NCBI GenBank assembly: GCA_002366645.1 | Contig: DFBM01000105.1 | Location: 1 to 5,255 of the forward strand | Direction: 5' to 3' | Origin: Rhodobacterales bacterium UBA3080 | Lineage (GTDB): Bacteria > Pseudomonadota > Alphaproteobacteria > Rhodobacterales > Rhodobacteraceae | DNA: 5,255 nucleotides | Part shown: positions 1-5,255 of the stretch, one piece after another | Position numbering within the stretch: position 1 is the first letter of the stretch | Layout: every line of letters starts with the position of its first letter | Notes under the pieces: generated by a model | The model's database searches: none | What the model saw: the letters and a program-made list of their open reading frames with translations, nothing else | What the model was told of the DNA's origin: nothing | Program-made: the position numbers and the translations under genes

Positions 1-6
1 ATACCT

Positions 7-93
7 TGGTGCGGTCGAGAAGACTCGAACTTCCACGGGTGTTACCCCACAGCGACCTCAACGCTGCGCGTCTACCAATTCCGCCACGACCGC
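7..93 (-). tRNA. tRNA-Leu (anticodon GAG), CCA encoded
   Basis: Read on the minus strand, this is a complete class II tRNA. The acceptor arms GCGGTCG and CGACCGC pair perfectly and are followed by discriminator A and a genome-encoded CCA (plus-strand bases 7-9). The D-arm has the usual AATTGGTAGAC form. The anticodon stem CAGCG/CGCTG encloses the loop TTGAGGT, giving anticodon GAG, which decodes CUC and CUU leucine codons. A long variable arm (stem GGGT/ACCC with loop AAC) is typical of leucine tRNAs, and the T-loop is TTCGAGT. The 5' end lies at base 93, so the gene is transcribed away from lipB. Its terminator, if present, lies outside the window. Confidence 0.97.
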
Positions 94-108
94 ACTTAAG
101 GTAGCGGG

Positions 109-137
109 CGTATAGCATTGGCCTCTGGGCTTGTGAA
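109..137 (-). promoter_or_regulatory. Probable sigma-70 promoter of tRNA-Leu
   Basis: On the minus strand, TTCACA (plus-strand 132-137; five of six matches to TTGACA) is separated by exactly 17 bases from TATACG (109-114; four of six matches to TATAAT). Transcription would start near base 101-102, about 8 bases before the mature tRNA 5' end at 93. That short leader is normal for tRNA genes. The spacing and position make this more convincing than a chance match, but it is an inference from sequence only. Confidence 0.55.
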
Positions 138-141
138 GCCC
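127..141. repeat. Perfect palindrome GGGCTT-GTG-AAGCCC between divergent genes
   Basis: Six-base inverted repeats (127-132 and 136-141) flank a 3-base centre. The element covers the -35 hexamers of both the tRNA-Leu promoter (132-137, minus) and the candidate lipB promoter (131-136, plus). It could be an operator or a chance palindrome. It has no run of T after it, so it is not an intrinsic terminator. Confidence 0.4.
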
Positions 142-160
142 CGAATGATAGGAATATGTT
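131..160 (+). promoter_or_regulatory. Possible promoter of lipB
   Basis: TTGTGA (131-136, four of six -35 matches) and TATGTT (155-160, four of six -10 matches) are 18 bases apart. A start near base 167 would give a leader of about 30 bases before the GTG at 197. It is weaker than the opposing tRNA promoter and shares its -35 region with it. Given the degenerate matches, this is a candidate only. Confidence 0.3.
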
Positions 161-185
161 GGGAAAACAAACTTTCCGGCGAAAC

Positions 186-199
186 AGGGTTTTAACGTG
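186..199 (+). promoter_or_regulatory. Ribosome binding site fixing the GTG start of lipB
   Basis: AGGG at 186-189 sits seven bases before the GTG at 197-199. The reading frame stays open upstream only to a TAG at 149-151 and contains no ATG in that interval. GTG with this Shine-Dalgarno sequence is therefore the best start. It gives the N-terminus MVEW, as I recall from related LipB proteins. Confidence 0.6.
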
Positions 200-847
200 G
201 TCGAGTGGACAATATCCGATGGTTTAACGCCATATCCAGAAGCGATGGATACGATGGAAAACCGTGTTAACGGTATCTTGGCAAAGCAAGCGGACGAACA
301 GGTCTGGCTGCTGGAGCACCCTCCTTTATATACGGCTGGCACAAGTGCCGACGCTGCGGATTTGCTCGACCATAATCGTTTCCCCGTATTTGAAGCCCGT
401 CGCGGCGGCGAATACACCTATCATGGGCCGGGCCAACGGGTCGCCTATGCGATGCTCGATTTAAATCAGCGCGAGCGTGATGTGCGCAAGTATGTCTGGA
501 AACTGGAAGAATGGGTTATCCAGACGCTTGCAGAATTCAATGTTGCCGGAGAGCGTCGCGAGGGTCGTGTCGGTGTTTGGGTTGTCCGGCCCGATCGCCC
601 TCCGCTGCCCGACGGATCGCCTGCCGAAGATAAAATCGCTGCAATCGGTGTCCGAATTCGGCGCTGGGTGACATTTCACGGCATATCGATCAACGTCGAG
701 CCGAATCTGGAGCATTTCGGTGGCATCGTACCCTGCGGTATAAACGACTACGGTGTTACGAGTCTCGTTGACCTTGGCATCCCCGTCACCATGACCGACG
801 TCGATATAGCCCTAAAAACCACTTTTTCGCGGATTTTTGAAAAATAG
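197..847 (+). CDS. lipB: Lipoyl(octanoyl) transferase LipB
   Basis: LipB moves octanoate from octanoyl-acyl carrier protein to a lysine of the lipoyl domains of pyruvate and 2-oxoglutarate dehydrogenase and of glycine cleavage H protein. LipA then inserts sulfur. It is a 216-residue cytosolic enzyme, a normal length for the family. The signature RGGEYTYHGPGQ (residues 69-80, with H76) is intact. The catalytic pair is present: K146 in KIAAIGVRIRR and C180 in GIVPCGI, with FHGISINV at 160-167. Between the R120 region and K146 there is an extra proline-rich loop of about 15 residues (RPDRPPLPDGSPAED, 131-145) absent from the E. coli enzyme. I regard this as typical of alphaproteobacterial LipB. 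The start is GTG, and the gene stands alone between a divergent tRNA and the ctaD control region. Confidence 0.95.
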   Translation: MVEWTISDGLTPYPEAMDTMENRVNGILAKQADEQVWLLEHPPLYTAGTSADAADLLDHNRFPVFEARRGGEYTYHGPGQRVAYAMLDLNQRERDVRKYVWKLEEWVIQTLAEFNVAGERREGRVGVWVVRPDRPPLPDGSPAEDKIAAIGVRIRRWVTFHGISINVEPNLEHFGGIVPCGINDYGVTSLVDLGIPVTMTDVDIALKTTFSRIFEK

Positions 848-853
848 TCACGC

Positions 854-930
854 TTGCGGCATTCAGGACAGTTGATGTAGATCAAGGCGCAAGTTAAACA
901 ATTTGTCGGGAGTTGGCGAATTCGGGACAG
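854..930 (+). repeat. Imperfect direct repeat TTG-N4-ATTCRGGACAG
   Basis: An 18-base motif occurs twice, at 854-871 and 913-930, offset by 59 bases, and matches at 14 of 18 positions (ATTCAGGACAG versus ATTCGGGACAG at its core). The copies flank the FNR box, and the second forms part of the hairpin at 915-938. It might be a pair of regulator sites. Chance cannot be excluded for two copies. Confidence 0.35.
872..885 (+). promoter_or_regulatory. FNR/FnrL-type box upstream of ctaD
   Basis: TTGATGTAGATCAA is a perfect dyad matching the FNR consensus TTGAT-N4-ATCAA. It is centred 89-90 bases before the ctaD ATG. Crp/Fnr-family regulators (FnrL in Rhodobacterales) bind such sites when oxygen is low. 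If TTGATG (872-877) is also the -35 of a weak promoter with TTAAAC (894-899) as -10, the bound protein would block it, which suits repression of a high-oxygen oxidase. The real start site is unknown, so the sign of regulation cannot be read from the sequence. Confidence 0.7.
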
Positions 931-938
931 GATTCGCC
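915..938 (+). promoter_or_regulatory. Hairpin/inverted repeat before ctaD
   Basis: GGCGAATTC (915-923) can pair with GGATTCGCC (930-938) through nine base pairs, one of them G-T, around the loop GGGACA. The first seven pairs are perfect. There is no T run after it, so it is not a standard terminator for lipB. A TATAAC hexamer (944-949) follows, and the ctaD Shine-Dalgarno lies 18 bases beyond the stem. It is either an RNA leader structure or a dyad operator. Confidence 0.45.
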
Positions 939-967
939 TTACATATAACTGGTGTCAGGAGAATAAT

Positions 968-2638
968 ATGGCAGATGCAGCCACGCACACCCATGACGAG
1001 CATGCGCGCCCCGGGTTTTTTACCCGCTGGTTCATGTCTACTAACCACAAAGATATCGGTATTCTTTATCTTTTCTTTTCAGCCACAATTGGTTTTGTAT
1101 CGGTCGCTCTGACCGTCTACATGCGGATGGAGCTGATGAATCCGGGTGTGCAATACATGTGTGCCGAAGGCGCTCGTTTTGTTGCTGATACCGCAGCCGA
1201 ATGTATGCCAAACGGACACCTCTGGAACGTTATGATCACCTATCACGGTGTCCTGATGATGTTCTTCGTGGTTATTCCTGCCCTTTTCGGTGGTTTTGGT
1301 AACTACTTCATGCCGCTTATGATTGGCGCGCCGGATATGGCGTTCCCTCGTATGAACAACTTGTCTTTCTGGATGTATGTTGCCGGCTCTTCGCTTGGTG
1401 TAGCTTCGCTTCTGTCGCCTGGTGGCAACGGTCAGCTCGGTTCCGGTGTTGGCTGGGTGCTTTACGCGCCGCTGTCCACTAACGAAGGTGGTTACTCGAT
1501 GGATCTCGCGATCTTCGCGGTTCACCTTTCCGGTGCCTCGTCGATCCTTGGTGCGATCAACATGATCACGACCTTCCTGAACATGCGTGCGCCGGGTATG
1601 ACCCTGCATAAAACGCCTCTGTTTGCCTGGTCGATCGTTGTTACGGCTTTCCTGATCCTGCTGTCCTTGCCTGTTCTGGCCGGCGCAATCACTATGCTGC
1701 TTACGGACCGTAACTTCGGTACAGCCTTCTTTGACGCCTCTGCAGGCGGCGATCCTATCCTTTACCAGCACTTGTTGTGGTTCTTCGGTCACCCCGAAGT
1801 TTACATGATCATCGTGCCCGGATTTGGTATCATCAGCCACGTCATCTCGACCTTCTCGAAGAAACCGATCTTTGGTTACCTTCCGATGGTTTACGCGATG
1901 ATCGCAATTGGTGTTCTGGGCTTCGTTGTTTGGGCGCACCACATGTATGCAGTTGGTTTGTCGACAACACAGCAGTCCTACTTCATGCTGGCGACCATGG
2001 TTATCGCGGTGCCTACTGGCGTCAAGATTTTCAGCTGGATTGCAACAATGTGGGGTGGCTCGATCGAGTTCAAAACACCTATGCTGTTCGCCTTCGGCTT
2101 CTTGTTCCTGTTCACCATCGGCGGTGTTACGGGTATCGTTCTGTCGCAGGCTGCGATCGACCGTGCCTACCATGACACATACTACGTTGTAGCACACTTC
2201 CACTACGTGATGAGCCTTGGTGCGGTGTTCTGTATCTTTGCCGGTGTCTACTACTGGATCGGCAAGATGTCTGGCCGTCAGTACCCTGAATGGGCTGGCA
2301 AGCTTCACTTCTGGACTATGTTCATCGGTGCGAACATCACCTTCTTCCCGCAACACTTCCTGGGCCGTCAAGGTATGCCTCGCCGCTACATCGACTATCC
2401 CGAGCAGTTTGCACAGTGGAACTTCGTTAGCTCGATCGGTGCTTTCATCACCTTCGCATCTTTCATCTTCTTCATCGGCGTTGTTTTCTACACGTTGAAA
2501 TGGGGCAAGAAAGTAACCGATCCTGCTTACTGGGGCGAACATGCCGATACGCTGGAATGGACACTTTCAAACCCGCCACCCGAGCATACGTTCGAAACGT
2601 TGCCTACACCTGATATGTGGGACAAGTCGAACCACTAA
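968..2638 (+). CDS. ctaD: Cytochrome c oxidase subunit I (aa3 type)
   Basis: This is the catalytic subunit of the proton-pumping terminal oxidase in the inner membrane, which passes electrons from CuA in subunit II through heme a to the heme a3-CuB centre where oxygen becomes water. The protein has 556 residues and about twelve transmembrane helices (roughly residues 30-511). All ligands are present: H93 and H412 for heme a, H410 for heme a3, and H275, H324 and H325 for CuB. Y279, the partner of the His-Tyr crosslink, lies in GHPEVY. The D-channel (D123, N112, N130, ending at E277) and the K-channel K353 are intact, as are H402 and D403 in YHDTYY. C65 and C79 match the periplasmic cysteine pair of Paracoccus. 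The ATG follows AGGAG (957-961) by six bases. Codons such as GGT and CGT are frequent, suggesting high expression. No other oxidase subunit is adjacent. Confidence 0.98.
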   Translation: MADAATHTHDEHARPGFFTRWFMSTNHKDIGILYLFFSATIGFVSVALTVYMRMELMNPGVQYMCAEGARFVADTAAECMPNGHLWNVMITYHGVLMMFFVVIPALFGGFGNYFMPLMIGAPDMAFPRMNNLSFWMYVAGSSLGVASLLSPGGNGQLGSGVGWVLYAPLSTNEGGYSMDLAIFAVHLSGASSILGAINMITTFLNMRAPGMTLHKTPLFAWSIVVTAFLILLSLPVLAGAITMLLTDRNFGTAFFDASAGGDPILYQHLLWFFGHPEVYMIIVPGFGIISHVISTFSKKPIFGYLPMVYAMIAIGVLGFVVWAHHMYAVGLSTTQQSYFMLATMVIAVPTGVKIFSWIATMWGGSIEFKTPMLFAFGFLFLFTIGGVTGIVLSQAAIDRAYHDTYYVVAHFHYVMSLGAVFCIFAGVYYWIGKMSGRQYPEWAGKLHFWTMFIGANITFFPQHFLGRQGMPRRYIDYPEQFAQWNFVSSIGAFITFASFIFFIGVVFYTLKWGKKVTDPAYWGEHADTLEWTLSNPPPEHTFETLPTPDMWDKSNH

Positions 2639-2658
2639 GCCGACCACAATCAAATCAG

Positions 2659-2688
2659 AAAGGCCGGAAATCAGTTCCGGCCTTTTTT
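2659..2688 (+). terminator. Intrinsic terminator of ctaD
   Basis: A GC-rich stem of nine perfect pairs, AGGCCGGAA (2661-2669) with TTCCGGCCT (2675-2683), encloses the loop ATCAG. It extends by two further A-T pairs to 2659 and 2685. A run of six T (2683-2688) follows at once. It lies 20 bases after the ctaD stop and ends 15 bases before the next start codon. Confidence 0.92.
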
Positions 2689-2703
2689 ACATTCGGATCC
2701 ATT

Positions 2704-3204
2704 ATGACATCTGAAAATCCAGATCCATTCAAACGCACGGATACGCCGATCTATCACGTGACGTTATGGCCGAACCGCTCGCTCGGTCGCGTCGGATTTC
2801 GTAATACCATGCTACTTGTTATCGTCGGCACCACCATCCCGATGATCCCTTTGTTCAAGGCCGCCTCGAGCCTTTGGATATTGCTGTTCGGTATTGTCCC
2901 GGTTGCACTGCTGTACCTGTTTTTCATTCGTAACTATCTAGATGGCCGCCTGACCGAAGAGATCAGAATCTATCCTGACCTGATTGCTGTCGAGCGCCGC
3001 GAACCCAAGGGCAAAATCCTGCGCTGGCACGCCAACCCCTACTGGCTGCGTATCCATATGCACAATACCCCGATCGAAAACTACCTGACGCTTGAGGGCA
3101 ACCAACGGACCATCGAACTAGGCGCGTTCCTGTCGCCAGAGGAACGCCTGACCCTGAAGGCCGATATCGAAAAAGTCATCCACGGCCTCGATATCAACGC
3201 ATAA
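2704..3204 (+). CDS. DUF2244 family membrane protein
   Basis: A 166-residue protein matching the uncharacterised DUF2244 family, common in alphaproteobacteria. Typical blocks are visible: LWPNRSL (21-27), DGRLTEE (80-86), NPYW (111-114), ENYLTL (125-130) and ELGAFLSPEER (138-148). Two transmembrane helices (about 34-51 and 56-75) form a hairpin, with a soluble C-terminal domain probably in the cytoplasm. The frame is open further upstream to an ATG at 2617, but that start would lie inside ctaD and read through the terminator. ATG 2704 (preceded weakly by CGGA at 2694-2697) gives the family's usual N-terminus. The biochemical role is unknown. Its position after ctaD suggests, but does not show, a link to respiration. 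Confidence 0.85.
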   Translation: MTSENPDPFKRTDTPIYHVTLWPNRSLGRVGFRNTMLLVIVGTTIPMIPLFKAASSLWILLFGIVPVALLYLFFIRNYLDGRLTEEIRIYPDLIAVERREPKGKILRWHANPYWLRIHMHNTPIENYLTLEGNQRTIELGAFLSPEERLTLKADIEKVIHGLDINA

Positions 3205-3250
3205 GCAAGAAACGGGTGGCAATCTTATAGTTCATCTGTACGTTCGCGGT

Positions 3251-4189
3251 ATGAAACAACAACAAATGAACTCCCGTGCATGGGCTGAAATGTTACTTCT
3301 CGGCATCATCTGGGGCTGCGTATTTCTCGCAGTCGCACTGGCGCTGCGTGAAATTCCGGTTTTAACTCTCGTCGTCATTCGCGTCGGGTTCGCTGCCATA
3401 GTGCTGTGGGCATACGTACTTTATCGCGGCCTAACTATCCCGAAGAGCTTTCGTGTCTGGCTTGCACTACTCGTAATGGGCATACTGAATAATGCACTAC
3501 CGTTTACCCTTCTTAATTTTGGTCAAACCCAGATCGAATCCGGTCTGACCTCGATCCTGAATGCGGCAACCGTCGTATTCGCCACTCTCATCTCCGCGCT
3601 ATTCCTGAAAGACGAGCGCCTTACACCGCGAAAAATACTTGGCGTGATTTCGGGGATGACCGGCGTGATTATCGTAATCGGAGTTGATTCACTTTTAACA
3701 TTTGACCTCAAGAGCCTTGGCCAAATCTCCTGCATCGGCGCAACCATATCCTACGCCTTCGCTGGCGTCTGGGCACGCAAACGTCTCGTCGGGGTTAGTC
3801 CGGCAGTTTCGTCCGCCGGAATGTTGACGGGGTCAACCCTGGTTATGATCCCCCTCGCTCTCTGGTATGACGGCTGGACCGATTGGTCGTTCACAACACA
3901 AACATGGGTGTCGTTGTTCTACATTGTGATTGTCGCCACAGTAGTTGCTTATTTGCTGTATTTCCGTGTCATGGCATCAGCTGGTGCCAGCAATACCTTG
4001 CTCGTCACGCTGGTCGTTCCACCCGTCGCCGTTATCCTCGGCGCTGTTGTTTTATCCGAAGAATTGCCGCTCAGGTCTTACATCGGCTTTACATTGATCG
4101 CATTGGCGCTGGCAATTATCGACGGCCGCCTGTGGAAACTCGCACGCCGGACCTTTTCAAGCGCAAGCAGCTCGTCTATTCCAAGGTAA
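3251..4189 (+). CDS. EamA-family (DMT superfamily) transporter
   Basis: A 312-residue inner-membrane protein of the drug/metabolite transporter type, with ten predicted helices (about 13-31, 36-58, 69-88, 97-118, 128-146, 155-174, 187-204, 219-238, 248-268, 274-291) arranged as two EamA repeats. Each repeat ends with the family motif: LKDERLTPRKILG (119-131) and LSEELPLRSYIG (268-279). The C-terminal tail after 292 is basic and serine-rich. Family members export amino acids, metabolites or drugs, but the substrate here cannot be read from the sequence. Start ATG 3251 has no clear Shine-Dalgarno, and ATG 3266 is an alternative that would remove five residues. A TATAGT at 3226-3231 could be a -10 element but lacks a good -35. 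Only 21 bases separate it from the following ATPase gene, so the two are probably cotranscribed with metA. Confidence 0.88.
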   Translation: MKQQQMNSRAWAEMLLLGIIWGCVFLAVALALREIPVLTLVVIRVGFAAIVLWAYVLYRGLTIPKSFRVWLALLVMGILNNALPFTLLNFGQTQIESGLTSILNAATVVFATLISALFLKDERLTPRKILGVISGMTGVIIVIGVDSLLTFDLKSLGQISCIGATISYAFAGVWARKRLVGVSPAVSSAGMLTGSTLVMIPLALWYDGWTDWSFTTQTWVSLFYIVIVATVVAYLLYFRVMASAGASNTLLVTLVVPPVAVILGAVVLSEELPLRSYIGFTLIALALAIIDGRLWKLARRTFSSASSSSIPR

Positions 4190-4210
4190 GGAAATACTAA
4201 GGGTTCAAAC

Positions 4211-5074
4211 ATGATATATTCGTCTGCAAGTGATTGGGACAACGCCGCACACAAACGTGTCGCGCTTTTTGGCATGTCCGGCCTTGGCAAAACTTATCTG
4301 TCCGACATGCTGCGCGACGGTGGTAACTGGTTCCACTACTCTGTCGATTTCCGCATTGGCACACGTTATATGGGCGAACATATCGTCGACAATTTCAAAC
4401 GCGAGGCGATGAAGAACCCGTTCCTGCGTGAATTGCTACGTTCGGATTCGATCTACATCGCCTCCAACATAACCTTCGAAAACCTTAGCCCGCTTTCCAC
4501 TTACCTCGGTAAGCCCGGCAATCCGGACAAGGGCGGCATCTCGCTGGACGAATATATCACCCGTCAACGCCAACACCGCGCGGCTGAAATTGCGGCCACC
4601 AAAGACACCGCGTTGTTCGTACACAAGGCGCTGGATATTTACGGGTATGACCATTTCATCTCCGACACTTCGGGGTCGATTTGCGAGGTTGTGGACCCGA
4701 ACGACCCAAATGATCCGGTTCTAACAGCATTGTCAGAGGCGGTTCTGCCGGTTTGGATCAAAGGCTCCGAAAGCCATACCGACGAATTGCTACGCCGCTT
4801 CTCAGCCGCGCCAAAGCCGATGTATTACGACGAAGAATTCCTGCGCCGCAAATGGACGGAGTATCTGTCCTTGCGCGACATCACCGAGGCGGAAGTTGAT
4901 CCAGACGATTTCATCCGTTGGGGATATTGCGAGTTGTTGCAGCATCGCTTGCCGATTTACGCCGCCATAGCCAAGAACTGGGGCGTCACAGTTGACGCCG
5001 AAGAAGTGCGCGACATTCGCGATGTACAAGATTTCACCGCATTGATTGCCAAAGCCATAGACCGGAATACCTGA
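4211..5074 (+). CDS. P-loop ATPase of unknown function, coupled to metA
   Basis: A 287-residue soluble protein with a clear Walker A motif near the N-terminus, GMSGLGKT (21-28, K27 and T28), after the strand KRVALF. A likely second-strand acidic motif is FISDTSGS (149-156, D152). The C-terminal half is helical and rich in charged residues (for example 207-240). There is no membrane segment or signal peptide. I remember similar 'ATPase' proteins beside metA in Rhodobacterales but know of no assigned role. The layout is that of a small nucleoside- or metabolite-kinase-like NTPase, which is inference only. ATG 4211 follows AAGGG (4199-4203) with a good seven-base gap. The stop TGA (5072-5074) overlaps the metA ATG by one base, so the two are very likely translated together. 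Confidence 0.8.
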   Translation: MIYSSASDWDNAAHKRVALFGMSGLGKTYLSDMLRDGGNWFHYSVDFRIGTRYMGEHIVDNFKREAMKNPFLRELLRSDSIYIASNITFENLSPLSTYLGKPGNPDKGGISLDEYITRQRQHRAAEIAATKDTALFVHKALDIYGYDHFISDTSGSICEVVDPNDPNDPVLTALSEAVLPVWIKGSESHTDELLRRFSAAPKPMYYDEEFLRRKWTEYLSLRDITEAEVDPDDFIRWGYCELLQHRLPIYAAIAKNWGVTVDAEEVRDIRDVQDFTALIAKAIDRNT

Positions 5075-5255
5075 TGCCCATCAAGATCCCATCCGACCTG
5101 CCCGCCCACGACATTCTCAAGTCCGAGGGCGTCATGGTTATGGCCGACGAAACGGCATCGCGTCAGGATATCCGCCCGCTGAAAATCGCGCTGCTGAATC
5201 TGATGCCCAAGAAGGTCCAGACCGAAACGCAGTTTGCGCGCCTGATCGGTGCAAC
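5074..5255 (+). CDS. metA: Homoserine O-acyltransferase MetA, N-terminal part (cut by window end)
   Basis: MetA acylates homoserine with succinyl- or acetyl-CoA as the first committed step of methionine synthesis, in the cytoplasm. The 60 visible codons begin MPIKIPSDLPA and contain IRPLKIALLNLMPKK followed by QTETQFARLIGA, matching the E. coli N-terminus (MPIRVPDELPA, IRPLKVLILNLMPKK) closely. The frame runs open off the edge. The catalytic cysteine, the His-Glu pair and the residue that separates acetyl from succinyl specificity all lie beyond the window, so the donor cannot be decided. The ATG shares its A with the stop of the preceding ATPase gene. GGAA (5063-5066, inside that gene) may serve as a weak ribosome binding site. 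I saw no SAM-II riboswitch upstream of the ATPase or the transporter. Confidence 0.93.
   Translation, partial: MPIKIPSDLPAHDILKSEGVMVMADETASRQDIRPLKIALLNLMPKKVQTETQFARLIGA

Noticed and set aside
162..177. GGAAA/TTTCC mini-hairpin in the lipB leader
   Set aside because: Only five pairs, mostly A-T, around a six-base loop. Too weak to call.
58..417. Minus-strand open frame across the tRNA and lipB start
   Set aside because: It runs through a tRNA gene and the antisense of lipB, and its product resembles no protein I know.
833..845. ATTTTT-G-AAAAAT palindrome at the lipB stop codon
   Set aside because: A one-base loop cannot form a stable hairpin, there is no GC stem, and most of it is coding sequence.
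1079..2542. A 487-codon open frame on the minus strand opposite ctaD
   Set aside because: Its translation is dominated by R, H, E, D, N and Q with no recognisable domain, as expected from the complement of a strongly biased membrane-protein gene. The plus-strand ctaD is beyond doubt.
2617..2703. An upstream ATG that would extend the DUF2244 protein by 29 residues
   Set aside because: The extension would overlap the 3' end of ctaD and translate through the terminator hairpin. The start at 2704 gives the family's usual N-terminus.
2696..2729. GATCCATT repeated at 2696-2703 and 2722-2729
   Set aside because: An eight-base repeat with one copy inside coding sequence is easily explained by chance.
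3205..3250. Possible SAM riboswitch or promoter before the transporter-metA operon
   Set aside because: No SAM-II pseudoknot pattern is visible in these 46 bases. A TATAGT element lacks a matching -35.

Overview
The window looks like an ordinary chromosomal segment of an alphaproteobacterium, most likely from the Rhodobacterales (roseobacter group). The grounds are the very close resemblance of the cytochrome oxidase subunit I to the Paracoccus/Rhodobacter aa3 type (key residues sit one position below Paracoccus numbering), an alphaproteobacterial-style LipB with an extra loop, and an unnamed P-loop ATPase directly before metA that I associate with this group. Base composition looks moderate by eye (about mid-50s % GC), lower than in the high-GC Rhodobacter species. 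No mobile elements, CRISPR arrays or phage genes are visible. The genes account for nearly the whole window, and no gene-free stretch exceeds about 120 bases.

Layout, left to right. (1) 7-93, minus strand: a tRNA-Leu(GAG) with encoded CCA, read out of the window, with a good sigma-70-like promoter just upstream. (2) 94-196: a divergent intergenic region whose centre is a small perfect palindrome covering the -35 elements of both the tRNA and the putative lipB promoter. (3) 197-847: lipB, octanoyltransferase of lipoate synthesis, with a GTG start. (4) 848-967: the regulatory region of ctaD, with a perfect FNR-type box, an imperfect direct repeat and a 9-bp hairpin. (5) 968-2638: ctaD, aa3-type cytochrome c oxidase subunit I, complete with all metal ligands and proton-channel residues, followed by a strong intrinsic terminator. 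(6) 2704-3204: a two-TM DUF2244 protein starting only 15 bases after that terminator. (7) 3251-4189: an EamA/DMT ten-TM transporter. (8) 4211-5074: a P-loop ATPase of unknown role, whose stop overlaps the start of (9) metA (5074 to the window end), homoserine O-acyltransferase, cut by the window edge.

Functionally, the left part joins lipoate synthesis (needed by the 2-oxoacid dehydrogenases that feed respiration) with the terminal oxidase and a DUF2244 protein often found in alphaproteobacterial genomes near oxidase genes. The FNR box suggests that oxidase expression responds to oxygen. The right part looks like an operon of transporter, ATPase and metA, tying the unknown ATPase to methionine synthesis by position only. 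The best candidates for something undescribed are this ATPase and the control elements around ctaD. I found no evidence of a wholly new system.
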